DNA of 64,000 nucleotides. Source: CAYZMS01 sp964479625 (GTDB lineage: Bacteria > Bacteroidota > Bacteroidia > Chitinophagales > Saprospiraceae). The translations under genes were made by a program, and so were the position numbers. Numbering within the stretch: the stretch's first letter is position 1; each line of letters begins with the position of its first letter. The stretch is from positions 51,338 through 115,337 of the forward strand of contig CAYZMS010000012.1 in NCBI GenBank assembly GCA_964479625.1, read 5' to 3'. Under the pieces are notes generated by a model. It was not told the origin of the DNA. It worked only from the letters and a program-made list of their open reading frames with translations, and did no database searches. Positions 26,050-35,028 of the stretch are shown here, piece after piece.

Positions 26050-28803
26050 ATGAAAAACGTTTTACTTTTTTTGCTCGCCCTAGTTCTTACCGTAGCGACC
26101 GGTTGGAGCCAAACCGTCATCGAGGATTTTGAAGATGGCGGCAAACTAAACTGGAACGCCGATGGCGACGGCCAGGGAGAATTCATGATCATTGAAAACC
26201 CTGCAGTTACTGACACCCTGGCTGATCCCCTGGGCATTAATCCGGATGGAAATTCGGGCCAGTATGCCAAGGAGCCAACAGCAGGATTTAGCCTGTTCCG
26301 GGCTTTTCTCGATGCTCCTATCGACATCAGCACGGACAACAAGTTCACCATTCAGTTTTATGTACCCAAAAAGGTAGATGTAATCTTTAAACTGGAGGGG
26401 CCTTTAGGAGGTGTAGAGGACCGCGTTACCATACCGGTGACTAACCTATGGGTGGAGTATTCTTTCGACCTGAGCTCAGGAGCGGATATTGACTCGCTGA
26501 CCAGCGTTTTAATGTTCTTTGATCCAGGTGTTACAACCGAAGAACAGGATACGTTTATTTTCGATAATATCGTGCAATTACCTGCTGATGAATGTTCAGG
26601 TGTTGCTGAAATTCCCGGTGTTATCGATGACTTCGACTGCCAGCGGAACGTACCAGTCGGGGGCGCCGGTTTTTTAGATATAACGGTGGTACCTAACCCG
26701 GATCCGGATGAAGTAAATGGTATGAGCAATGTCGGACAATACCGGGATACTTTTGGCGGTTTCCACGCTTATGTGTACGACTACGTTCAACCGATCGATT
26801 TTACCGAACTGACCGTACTGAAATTCAAGGTCTGGGCACCCAAGACGGGTCGATTACTGACCAAGCTGGAGGGAGGTACCTCTCCAAACGTTGAACGCGA
26901 TGTTCAGGTGGAAGCCACCGAGCAATGGGTGGAATATACCGTAGATTACAGCGATTTGGCAGGATCGAATTACACCCGCCTGGTATTTTTCTTTAATGCC
27001 GGTCAACCTGCTGAACCCGGGGATATTTATTTCCTGGATGATTTTCGTTGGGAAGCTCCTCCAATGGGTGATGTGATCGAAGATTTCGAAGATGGTACCG
27101 CCTTGTTCTGGGAACCGCTCAACGGTGATATGGCAACACATGGTACTTTTCAGGTGATCGCCAACCCTGATATGAGTGGAAACGATAGTGATAACGTTGG
27201 CTCCTATACTAAGGGTTCTTCCCCTTTCAGTACCCTTTCCGCAACCTTGACCGATGGTTTGGATCTTTCTGAATTCTCCCAATTAAACCTTCAGGTTTGG
27301 GCTCCGGGAGGTGCCAGCCAAGTAAGTATGCAATTGGTCAGTCCTACACAGGGCAATAAGGAAGTTACCCGCGACCTGGAAGCAACCGAAGAATGGGTGG
27401 AATTGAACTTCAATTTCGAAGAATTCAATTCCATAACCGACTTCTCGCAGTTGAACCTCGTTTTCGATGGAGGTACGGCTTCCAATGATACTTATTTCAT
27501 TGATAACTTGAGCCAGGGCTCTGGTACGGTTGATCCTTGTGAAGGAGTAGAACCTATTCCGTCTATTGTTGATGACTTTGATTGTCAGCGTAATGTGCCG
27601 GCACAAAATGCAGACAACGACATCAATATCATCGACAACCCTGATATTAGCAGCCCTTTGAACAATAATCCCCTTGATAAGGTGGCAGAATACACTGATC
27701 CTCCGGGGGCATTCGGAAACATCCTTTATAATTTCGGGGACGACGGTATCGATCTCTCTTTCCGCAACCAACTGCGCGTATTGATCTGGTCGCCTGAGAT
27801 CGTACCCATGGGCTTCAAACTGGAAGGGGGCTCTTCTCCTGCGGTTGAACAGGTAGTAGACGTACCGGTAGCCAATGAGTGGGTAGAATATGTGATCGAT
27901 TTTAGTGACCAGGCCATGGAAGATCACCAAAGCCTGGTGTTATTCCTGAATTTCGGCAATGAGCCCTCCGGCCAGGTGTACTTCATAGATGATATTAGCT
28001 GGGAACCTGCTCCTTATACCGGCTGTATGATCAACTTTGAAGAACCCAACCTGACCATTACCGATTGGGGGTATTTTGCTAATGGCACTGGAGACGCAGT
28101 ACCCGAATTCACCTACATCGCCAATCCAGACCAGGGAGATGCAAACCCAAGTGACTCCGTTGGGGTGTTTGTAGAAAATGGTGAAGGGGATGGTGTAAAT
28201 ACCTTCGCAGGTCTGACTACAAGATTGCCAGCTCCTATTGCTTTGCCAAATGGTAACAAGACCATTAGCATGAAAGTCTGGGGACCAGTTGCTGGCCCAC
28301 AAGTGATCAAAACGGAAAATGGTCGTGATGGTGTCGGGCAATCGGGAGATGTTTTTGCAGAATACACCACTCCTGGCCAATGGCAGGAATTAACCTGGGA
28401 TTTTACCGCCACTAACCCGGACGATGCTTTGTATGATCGCTTTACCATTATTCTTGGATTTGGAGAGACCCCAACTGAACAGCGTATTTGGTATTTCGAC
28501 GATGTAGAGATCGCTGATTCTGACTGCGCCGGTGATGCTACCAGTATCTTCGAACCGGTACGGGTTGAAAAACTGGCCATTATGCCCAATCCTGTAACCG
28601 ATCAGTTGTTTGTGGAAGGAGCTGAAGATATCAGCTACTTCGAGATCTACAACTCCCTTGGTCAACGCCAGCGTATCGTGGCGACCAACAGCGTGTCCCG
28701 CTTTAGTATTGATGTGGCTACACTGGAAAATGGCATGTATGTACTTGCAGCATTTGACCGATCCGGAGCATTGGTTGGAAATGCACGTTTCGTGAAGAAC
28801 TAA
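26050..28803 (+). CDS. T9SS-exported protein of five tandem carbohydrate-binding-like modules
   Basis: 917 residues. A signal peptide (to about residue 21) is followed by five beta-sandwich-like modules of 150-175 residues, starting near 23, 191, 342, 506 and 660, and a T9SS sorting domain from about 838 (IMPNPVTDQLFVEG). Each module opens with a D-F-[ED] phrase and ends with an xFIDD-type strand. Modules 2 and 4 share the exact phrase DDFDCQRNVP; modules 1 and 3 share VIEDFEDG, so the array reads A-B-A-B plus a fifth. No enzyme motif is seen. Position between the glucanase and susC suggests surface glycan binding, in place of the usual SusE/F-type lipoprotein. The ATG at 26050 gives the signal peptide; the longer frame overlaps the upstream gene. 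Confidence 0.72.
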   Translation: MKNVLLFLLALVLTVATGWSQTVIEDFEDGGKLNWNADGDGQGEFMIIENPAVTDTLADPLGINPDGNSGQYAKEPTAGFSLFRAFLDAPIDISTDNKFTIQFYVPKKVDVIFKLEGPLGGVEDRVTIPVTNLWVEYSFDLSSGADIDSLTSVLMFFDPGVTTEEQDTFIFDNIVQLPADECSGVAEIPGVIDDFDCQRNVPVGGAGFLDITVVPNPDPDEVNGMSNVGQYRDTFGGFHAYVYDYVQPIDFTELTVLKFKVWAPKTGRLLTKLEGGTSPNVERDVQVEATEQWVEYTVDYSDLAGSNYTRLVFFFNAGQPAEPGDIYFLDDFRWEAPPMGDVIEDFEDGTALFWEPLNGDMATHGTFQVIANPDMSGNDSDNVGSYTKGSSPFSTLSATLTDGLDLSEFSQLNLQVWAPGGASQVSMQLVSPTQGNKEVTRDLEATEEWVELNFNFEEFNSITDFSQLNLVFDGGTASNDTYFIDNLSQGSGTVDPCEGVEPIPSIVDDFDCQRNVPAQNADNDINIIDNPDISSPLNNNPLDKVAEYTDPPGAFGNILYNFGDDGIDLSFRNQLRVLIWSPEIVPMGFKLEGGSSPAVEQVVDVPVANEWVEYVIDFSDQAMEDHQSLVLFLNFGNEPSGQVYFIDDISWEPAPYTGCMINFEEPNLTITDWGYFANGTGDAVPEFTYIANPDQGDANPSDSVGVFVENGEGDGVNTFAGLTTRLPAPIALPNGNKTISMKVWGPVAGPQVIKTENGRDGVGQSGDVFAEYTTPGQWQELTWDFTATNPDDALYDRFTIILGFGETPTEQRIWYFDDVEIADSDCAGDATSIFEPVRVEKLAIMPNPVTDQLFVEGAEDISYFEIYNSLGQRQRIVATNSVSRFSIDVATLENGMYVLAAFDRSGALVGNARFVKN

Positions 28804-28830
28804 CAGACATTTTGGGGTACGGCAACCCAT

Positions 28831-28858
28831 GGAAGTCGCCCTTTACTGGGCGGCTTCC
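28831..28858 (+). terminator. Strong hairpin between the binding protein and susC
   Basis: 11-bp stem (GGAAGTCGCCC 28831-28841 with GGGCGGCTTCC 28848-28858, one T-G wobble), 6-nt loop, then only a weak T stretch (TTATCC). It could be a partial terminator or an mRNA processing/stability element that sets a different susC level. Confidence 0.5.
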
Positions 28859-28948
28859 TTATCCATCCACTTTTGCAAACGAAGGCTAGATTTTTCTCCC
28901 TCTCTTAAAAACTTTGGCTAGCGAAAGCACTCACTAAAGAATTAAGCC

Positions 28949-31900
28949 ATGACCAATCCATCCATAAAGAAAGTGGTAGCAACGGTAGCTGCCTTATTTT
29001 GCCTGAGCGCCTTAATTGCCCAATCCGGTACCTTGACGGGCACAGTGGTTGATGAAGCGGGAGTCCCTCTCATTGGCGCCAATCTTTACCTCCCGGCCTC
29101 TGCAACAGGTACTATTACAGATGTAGACGGTAATTTCAGCCTGGAAGTCCCTGACCTGAAAAATGACACCCTTGAAGTCAGTTATACAGGGTATAGGCCT
29201 CAGAAAATCGCTATCGACGGCAGACGAAACCTGGATATCACCCTTACCGAATCTTCTGCAGTGCTTGATGAAGTAGTGGTAGTGGGGTATGGCGTCCAGC
29301 GAAAAAGTGACCTGACCGGCTCCATCTCGAAGGTAGAAGGGGAGGAACTCCTCCGCATTCCTACCTCCAGTGCGGCCCAGGCCTTACAGGGACGAGTGGC
29401 CGGTGTACAGGTAACCCCAAACTCCGGACGTCCCGGCGACGGAGCCACCATTCGAATTCGTGGGGTGGGGACCTTTGGGGATAACGACCCCTTATTCGTG
29501 GTTGATGGAATGATCCTCGATGAAAATGCCAACATTGACTTTATTAACCCTGGTGATATTGAATCCATTGAAGTCTTAAAGGATGCCTCCGCCACTGCCA
29601 TCTACGGTACCCGTGGTGCAAATGGGGTAGTGATCGTAACCACCAAAAAAGGAAAGACTAACCAGGACGCGGTCATTTCCTTTGGTGCCTATTACGGCAT
29701 TCAAGATGTGATCGATCAGATTGAAGTGACCAATGGCGCAGAATATGCACAGTTAACCAATGAAGCCGCCGTTAACGAAGGCGGCTCTGCCCCTTATCCC
29801 GATCCCGAAATGTTTGGAGAAGGGACCGACTGGCAAGACCTCATTTTCCAAACTGCCCCGATCCAAAACTACCAGGTTAGCGCCAGAGGCGGTTCGGAAA
29901 AAATGACCTATAGCGCCAGCTTTGCCTATTTCCAGCAGGATGGCGTTGTCAGGGGAACCGATTTTGAACGATTTAGTATCCGCTTGAATAATGAATATAA
30001 GATCAAACCCTCCTTTAGCCTCGGGCACAATATTTCCCTGATTTATGAGGACCGTACCAATGGCCCAACGGCGGTGAATACCGCGCTACGTTCCGCTCCC
30101 ATTGCTACCCCCTTTGATAGCCTGGGTAACTTTTCGTCTTCTACAGCGGATATTTCCTCTACGGGAAATATTGAGGCAACCCTCTTTTATAATAACAACA
30201 CCTCCTTCAGTTATCGTGGCGTTGGAAATTTCTACGCTGACCTTAAATTCTTGAAGGATTTTTCTTTTCGAACCAACTTCGGTTTGGATTTAAGACAAGC
30301 TCAACAAGAAAACTTTAATCCGGTCTTTGAGGTATCTTCAATTCAACAAAACGAAGATGCAGACTTCTTCATTTCGGAGGTGCGAAACCGCAACTGGTTG
30401 TGGGAAAACACCCTGAGCTATAACAAAGATTTTGGCCAGCACCGGGTAAGTGCCCTGGCTGGGATAACTTCTCAGGATTTTTCCAATGAAGGGGTGAATG
30501 CCAGTCGAAGTGATGGCTTCCTGGGAGAGACCGAAGACTTTTTCTACATTTTTGCCGGTTCGGCTGCGAATGCATCAAATGGCGGGTTTGCTAATTCTTC
30601 CAGTTTGCTTTCTTATCTGTTCCGGGTGAATTACACTGCTTTTGACCGGTATTTGCTTACTGCCACCTTTCGCCGGGACGGATCATCAAAATTTGGACCC
30701 AACTTTAGGTACGGTAATTTCCCCTCTGTTGCACTGGGTTGGAATGTAACCAATGAACCCTGGATGGCCAATCAAAGTCTTTTCACACGTTTAAAGCTTC
30801 GGGGTAGCTGGGGGATAACGGGTAATGACCAAATCCCAAACTATGCCTATTCTGCACTGGTTACTAACAACCTGAACGTCATCTTTGGCGATAATGAGAA
30901 CCTGAATAATATCCAGAATGGTGCCGGTATCCTTGATCTTACCAATCCTGATCTGCGCTGGGAGGAAACGGAACAGTTTAATATCGGTTTTGAAGCAGGT
31001 TTCCTGAATAACCGCTTAACAACGGAGATCGATTACTACAACCGGACGACCAATGATATCCTGGCTGCATTGCCCCTTCCGGATTATATCGGAACGGCAG
31101 CGAACCCCCTTGTCAATGCTGCCAGTATGCGCAATACCGGTTTTGATTTCACCCTGGGCTGGCAGGATAATATTGGTGATTTCTCCTATCTCTTGTCGTT
31201 CAACGGTTCTACCGTGAATAATGAAGTGCTTGATCTTGGCGGGGGGCGTACGGAGATTTTCTCCGGAGGTGTCCAAGGTGGTTTTTTGGCAACTCGAACC
31301 GTGGTGGGTCAACCCATTGGTTCCTTCTTCGGTTATAAAATTGATGGCGTGTTCCAAAATGAGGAAGAACTGGAAAACTTTCCCACTCGGGGCACAGAAG
31401 GCGGGCCTGGGGACCTGCGCTTTCAGGACAATAACGGCCGGGATGCAGATGGGAACCTGACCGGAGAGCCCGACGGGATGATCACCGATGCAGACCGCGT
31501 AACGCTTGGCAGCCCTATTCCGGATTTCATTTATGGATTTACCATTGGCGCCGAATATAAGGGCTTTGACCTGGCTGTGGATTTCAACGGCCAATCGGGT
31601 AATGAAATATACAATGAAAAATTGGCTCAGCGTTTTGGTAATTACAACTTCGAGGATTCCTATCTAAATCGTTGGACCGGTGAGGGAACCAGTGATTTTG
31701 AACCCAGAGTGACTAATGCCGGACATAATTACATTCCCTCTGATCGTTTCATTCAGGACGGTAGCTTTTTACGTCTTCGTAATGTAACTTTAGGATACAC
31801 CTTACCAACTAGCCTTTCCGATAAATTACGTATTCGCAATTTGCGGGTTTATGTTTCGGGCACCAACCTGGTTACCTGGACGGATTATACCGGTTACACA

Positions 31901-31999
31901 CCGGAAATCGTAAATGGCAATCCATTTGACACCGGCTTTGACCAGGGCGTTTTCCCGATCTCCCGTGTGTTTACTTTTGGACTTGATTTCTCATTCTAA
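28949..31999 (+). CDS. SusC-like TonB-linked outer-membrane transporter
   Basis: 1016-residue SusC/RagA-type TonB-dependent transporter that imports oligosaccharides across the outer membrane. It has a signal peptide, an N-terminal carboxypeptidase-regulatory-like domain (GTVVDEAGVPLIGANLY), the TonB-box-like region EVVVVGYG, a plug domain (IRIRGVGTFGDNDPLFVVDG), and a long barrel ending in Phe (RVFTFGLDFSF). The susD gene follows 21 bp downstream, the defining pair of a PUL. A hairpin precedes it. Confidence 0.95.
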   Translation: MTNPSIKKVVATVAALFCLSALIAQSGTLTGTVVDEAGVPLIGANLYLPASATGTITDVDGNFSLEVPDLKNDTLEVSYTGYRPQKIAIDGRRNLDITLTESSAVLDEVVVVGYGVQRKSDLTGSISKVEGEELLRIPTSSAAQALQGRVAGVQVTPNSGRPGDGATIRIRGVGTFGDNDPLFVVDGMILDENANIDFINPGDIESIEVLKDASATAIYGTRGANGVVIVTTKKGKTNQDAVISFGAYYGIQDVIDQIEVTNGAEYAQLTNEAAVNEGGSAPYPDPEMFGEGTDWQDLIFQTAPIQNYQVSARGGSEKMTYSASFAYFQQDGVVRGTDFERFSIRLNNEYKIKPSFSLGHNISLIYEDRTNGPTAVNTALRSAPIATPFDSLGNFSSSTADISSTGNIEATLFYNNNTSFSYRGVGNFYADLKFLKDFSFRTNFGLDLRQAQQENFNPVFEVSSIQQNEDADFFISEVRNRNWLWENTLSYNKDFGQHRVSALAGITSQDFSNEGVNASRSDGFLGETEDFFYIFAGSAANASNGGFANSSSLLSYLFRVNYTAFDRYLLTATFRRDGSSKFGPNFRYGNFPSVALGWNVTNEPWMANQSLFTRLKLRGSWGITGNDQIPNYAYSALVTNNLNVIFGDNENLNNIQNGAGILDLTNPDLRWEETEQFNIGFEAGFLNNRLTTEIDYYNRTTNDILAALPLPDYIGTAANPLVNAASMRNTGFDFTLGWQDNIGDFSYLLSFNGSTVNNEVLDLGGGRTEIFSGGVQGGFLATRTVVGQPIGSFFGYKIDGVFQNEEELENFPTRGTEGGPGDLRFQDNNGRDADGNLTGEPDGMITDADRVTLGSPIPDFIYGFTIGAEYKGFDLAVDFNGQSGNEIYNEKLAQRFGNYNFEDSYLNRWTGEGTSDFEPRVTNAGHNYIPSDRFIQDGSFLRLRNVTLGYTLPTSLSDKLRIRNLRVYVSGTNLVTWTDYTGYTPEIVNGNPFDTGFDQGVFPISRVFTFGLDFSF

Positions 32000-32020
32000 A
32001 ATAAAAGCCGCCAAAAGGTT

Positions 32021-33499
32021 ATGAAATATTCAGCAATTTTAAAGATCAGCTTACTGGCAGGCATCCTTGCCTTTTCGGGTTGTGGGGAAGATTTTCTCGA
32101 AAAATCCGCTCCCGGTCAGTTGACCTCGGAAAACTTTTTCGAAACGGAGGAGCATGCACTTCTGGCTACTAATGCCGTTTATGAACATTTACGGGATTGG
32201 CAGGTCCATGTATTCAGCTTTATAGGATTAACAGACATCATTTCAGATGATGCAGACAAGGGGTCGACACCTAACGACGCTTCTTTCCTGCGGGAGATTG
32301 ATAACTTCACTTTTGATGCAGGGAATACAGCGCCAACTGGCGTTTGGAGCGGATATTATCAAGGGGTATACCGTGCGAATAGTGCCATCCAAAATATACC
32401 TGAAATAGATATGGACCCTGAGCTTCGCGCACGATTGGTTGGAGAGTGTAAGTTTTTACGGGCTTATTATTATTTCAATCTAGTGCGTTGGTTCGGAGAC
32501 CTGCCATTGATCATTGAACCCCTTTCACCAGAGGACATTCGCCTGCCGCGTGACCCCGCCGACGCGGTCTATGCTCAAATCATCCAGGACCTGGAAGACG
32601 CAGTCGCTTCCCTTCTCCTGAAATCCGAATATCCATCCTCTGAATTGGGCCGGGCTACAAAGGGTGCCGCTAAGGGATTATTAGCTAAAGTGTACCTGAC
32701 CCGAGGAGACTTCCAGTCAGCCGAGCAACTTGCCCTGGAAGTGATTAACTCCGGGGAATACGGCCTAATGGATAATTATGCACAGATCTTCACCCCTGAT
32801 GGAGAAAACGGGATAGAGAGCGTTTTTGAAGTTCAGGCAGCGGCGTTTGATCCTGCCCTGGCCGGTAGCCAATACAATGAAGTGCAAGGGGTACGTGGCA
32901 CTCCTAATCTTGGTTGGGGATTCAACAGACCCTCCGATGACCTGATCGCAGCTTATGAACCAGGCGACCCCCGACGGGAGGCAACCATATTATACCCTGG
33001 AGAGGTGTTACCGGATGGATCTGACATCGTCCAGGATAACCCTAATATCGTTAATGAGCGCTACAACCAAAAAGCTTTTGTACCCGATCACCCTGGCACC
33101 AACGGAAATGGCCCCGGGAACATCCGCCGTCTTCGGTTTGCAGATATTATCCTAATGGCCGCGGAGGCTTGCAATGAAAATGGTAAAACGGACCAGGCTT
33201 TAATGTACCTGAATATGATCCGGGACCGGGCTAGGGGCAACCGCCCGCCTTCTATTTTGCCGGAAGTTACCGAAACTAATCAGGGCGTTCTGCGGGAACT
33301 GATCTGGAAAGAGCGTCGCATTGAATTGGCAATGGAGCAACATCGATGGTTCGACCTGCTGCGGCAGGGTCGTGCAGCTGAGGTAATGCTGGCCGTAGGT
33401 AAGGAAAATTTCACCCCGGGGAAAAATGAATTGCTTCCGATCCCTCAATCAGAGATTGACCTTACCGAGGGCAGTCTGGTGCAAAATCCAGGTTGGTAA
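32021..33499 (+). CDS. SusD/RagB-like surface glycan-binding lipoprotein
   Basis: 492-residue lipoprotein of the SusD/RagB family, the lid-like glycan-binding partner of SusC. The lipobox is FSGC (Cys near residue 21). The helical TPR-like body shows the family phrases LEKSAPGQLTSENFF at the N-terminus, CKFLRAYYYFNLVRWFGD in the middle, and, near the C-terminus, ELIWKERRIELAMEQHRWFDLLR and the closing NPGW. It is 21 bp after susC. Confidence 0.95.
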   Translation: MKYSAILKISLLAGILAFSGCGEDFLEKSAPGQLTSENFFETEEHALLATNAVYEHLRDWQVHVFSFIGLTDIISDDADKGSTPNDASFLREIDNFTFDAGNTAPTGVWSGYYQGVYRANSAIQNIPEIDMDPELRARLVGECKFLRAYYYFNLVRWFGDLPLIIEPLSPEDIRLPRDPADAVYAQIIQDLEDAVASLLLKSEYPSSELGRATKGAAKGLLAKVYLTRGDFQSAEQLALEVINSGEYGLMDNYAQIFTPDGENGIESVFEVQAAAFDPALAGSQYNEVQGVRGTPNLGWGFNRPSDDLIAAYEPGDPRREATILYPGEVLPDGSDIVQDNPNIVNERYNQKAFVPDHPGTNGNGPGNIRRLRFADIILMAAEACNENGKTDQALMYLNMIRDRARGNRPPSILPEVTETNQGVLRELIWKERRIELAMEQHRWFDLLRQGRAAEVMLAVGKENFTPGKNELLPIPQSEIDLTEGSLVQNPGW

Positions 33500-33559
33500 T
33501 TGTTCCTGGAATGTAAAATTTACTATTAGTAGAGTTGCGGTAAATCGCGTCTTCTGTAT

Positions 33560-33602
33560 GAGGCCGACTCCAACCGACCAAGCGGTGTTTTGAGTCGGCC
33601 TC
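33560..33602 (+). promoter_or_regulatory. Perfect 11-bp hairpin between susD and the lipoprotein GH144
   Basis: GAGGCCGACTC (33560-33570) pairs perfectly with GAGTCGGCCTC (33592-33602) around a 21-nt loop. No T tract follows, so it is less likely to be a full terminator than a stability or differential-expression element. Confidence 0.5.
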
Positions 33603-33630
33603 CACCTAACCCTTACCTAACCACCTACTC

Positions 33631-35028
33631 ATGCAAAACATCTTTGTTTTAACCCTATTGCTCTGCCTTCTGGTGTCGTGCAATAACCCTAATTCCACCC
33701 AATTCAAGGACGCACAGGTGGAAAAGACCATCCCCTCCTGGATAACCGCAGGGGATGAAGAAGTCCTGGATTCTATTTCCCGACACACCTTCCGCTATTT
33801 CTATGATTTTTCCCATCCTGTTTCAGGAATGGGGAAAGAACGCAGTCATTCTCCAAAACATGGTGTTCGCTCCGCCAATTATGACGTCGATGAGACCGTG
33901 ACTACCGGCGGAACGGGATTTGGTATCATGGCATTTCCCGTTGCAGTGGAACGAGGCTGGATAAGTCGTGAAGCAGCCGTTGATCATGTTTTGAAAGTGA
34001 CCACCTGGCTGCTGGAAGATGCGGAACGGTTTCATGGAATGTTCTCTCACTGGTATGAGGGCAGTACGGGTAAAGCCTTTGCTTTTTCAGCTAAAGACAA
34101 TGGAGGTGATATTGTGGAATCTGCCTTTATGTTTCAGGCTTTAATAAGTCTTCGACAATATTTCGATCAGGAAAATCCTGCCGAAACTCAGGTTCGAAAG
34201 AATATAACCCAATTGTGGAAAGAAGCAGATTGGGATTTCTACCGTAACGATAACCCCTGGATTCTATGGCATTGGTCTCCAGAGTTTGGGTTCGAAAAAA
34301 ATATGACGGTGATGGGTTTTGATGAGACGCAGATCGTTTATATCCTTGCCGCCGCTTCGCCTACTCACCCCATCGACCCCTCTATTTACGATAGCGGGTG
34401 GGCCATTGATTACAACAATCGCTTTAGAAGGGCTGGCGATTATGTACAAAGGTTAAAGATCCGGGAGCGCGAAGATCTCGGAGGACCCTTATTTTTCACC
34501 CATTATTCCTATCTCGGGATGCCCCCCTATTTCAAGGATAAATACATTGAAAAGGCCGGTTATGCCGATTATTTCGAACATCACCGGGATATGGCCCTTG
34601 CACAAGTCGAATATTGCCTAGATGCAGGGTATCCGGAACACTGCTGGGGCTTAACCTCCAGTGATGATCATACCGGATATAGCGCCCATGCTCCCGGGCC
34701 CATAGACAATGGGACCATTACTCTAACCGCTGCCATCTCTTCTATTCCTTATACCCCCGAGGAGTCGAAAGAGGCCATTTACTATTTTTTGGAGAACCAT
34801 TATGATTCCTTATACGGCCCTTACGGGTTCCATGATGCTTTTAACTTAAAAGAGGATTACTTCGCCCCCAGTTATCTTGCCATAGATCAGGGCCCCATTC
34901 CGGTAATGATCGAAAATTATCGAACCGGCCTGTTGTGGAAATATTTTCTCAGGGATCCCGATGTACAAAATGGTTTGGAAAAACTTGGATTTACACTGAC
35001 CAAAACTTTTGAACATGATAAACAATAA
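33631..35028 (+). CDS. GH144-type endo-beta-1,2-glucanase, lipoprotein
   Basis: 465-residue lipoprotein with lipobox LVSC (Cys near residue 14) and a single GH144-type catalytic domain (about residues 45-455). It shares with the T9SS-borne enzyme of the same locus the landmarks RHTFRYFYDFSHPVSG, DNGGDIVESAF, HWSPEFGF, LGGPLFFTHYSYLG, SSDDH and YLAIDQGPIPVMIENYRT. It lacks the Fn3 and T9SS parts, so the two paralogues probably act in different places. Its last 14 bp overlap the GH3 start, which suggests coupled translation. Confidence 0.82.
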   Translation: MQNIFVLTLLLCLLVSCNNPNSTQFKDAQVEKTIPSWITAGDEEVLDSISRHTFRYFYDFSHPVSGMGKERSHSPKHGVRSANYDVDETVTTGGTGFGIMAFPVAVERGWISREAAVDHVLKVTTWLLEDAERFHGMFSHWYEGSTGKAFAFSAKDNGGDIVESAFMFQALISLRQYFDQENPAETQVRKNITQLWKEADWDFYRNDNPWILWHWSPEFGFEKNMTVMGFDETQIVYILAAASPTHPIDPSIYDSGWAIDYNNRFRRAGDYVQRLKIREREDLGGPLFFTHYSYLGMPPYFKDKYIEKAGYADYFEHHRDMALAQVEYCLDAGYPEHCWGLTSSDDHTGYSAHAPGPIDNGTITLTAAISSIPYTPEESKEAIYYFLENHYDSLYGPYGFHDAFNLKEDYFAPSYLAIDQGPIPVMIENYRTGLLWKYFLRDPDVQNGLEKLGFTLTKTFEHDKQ

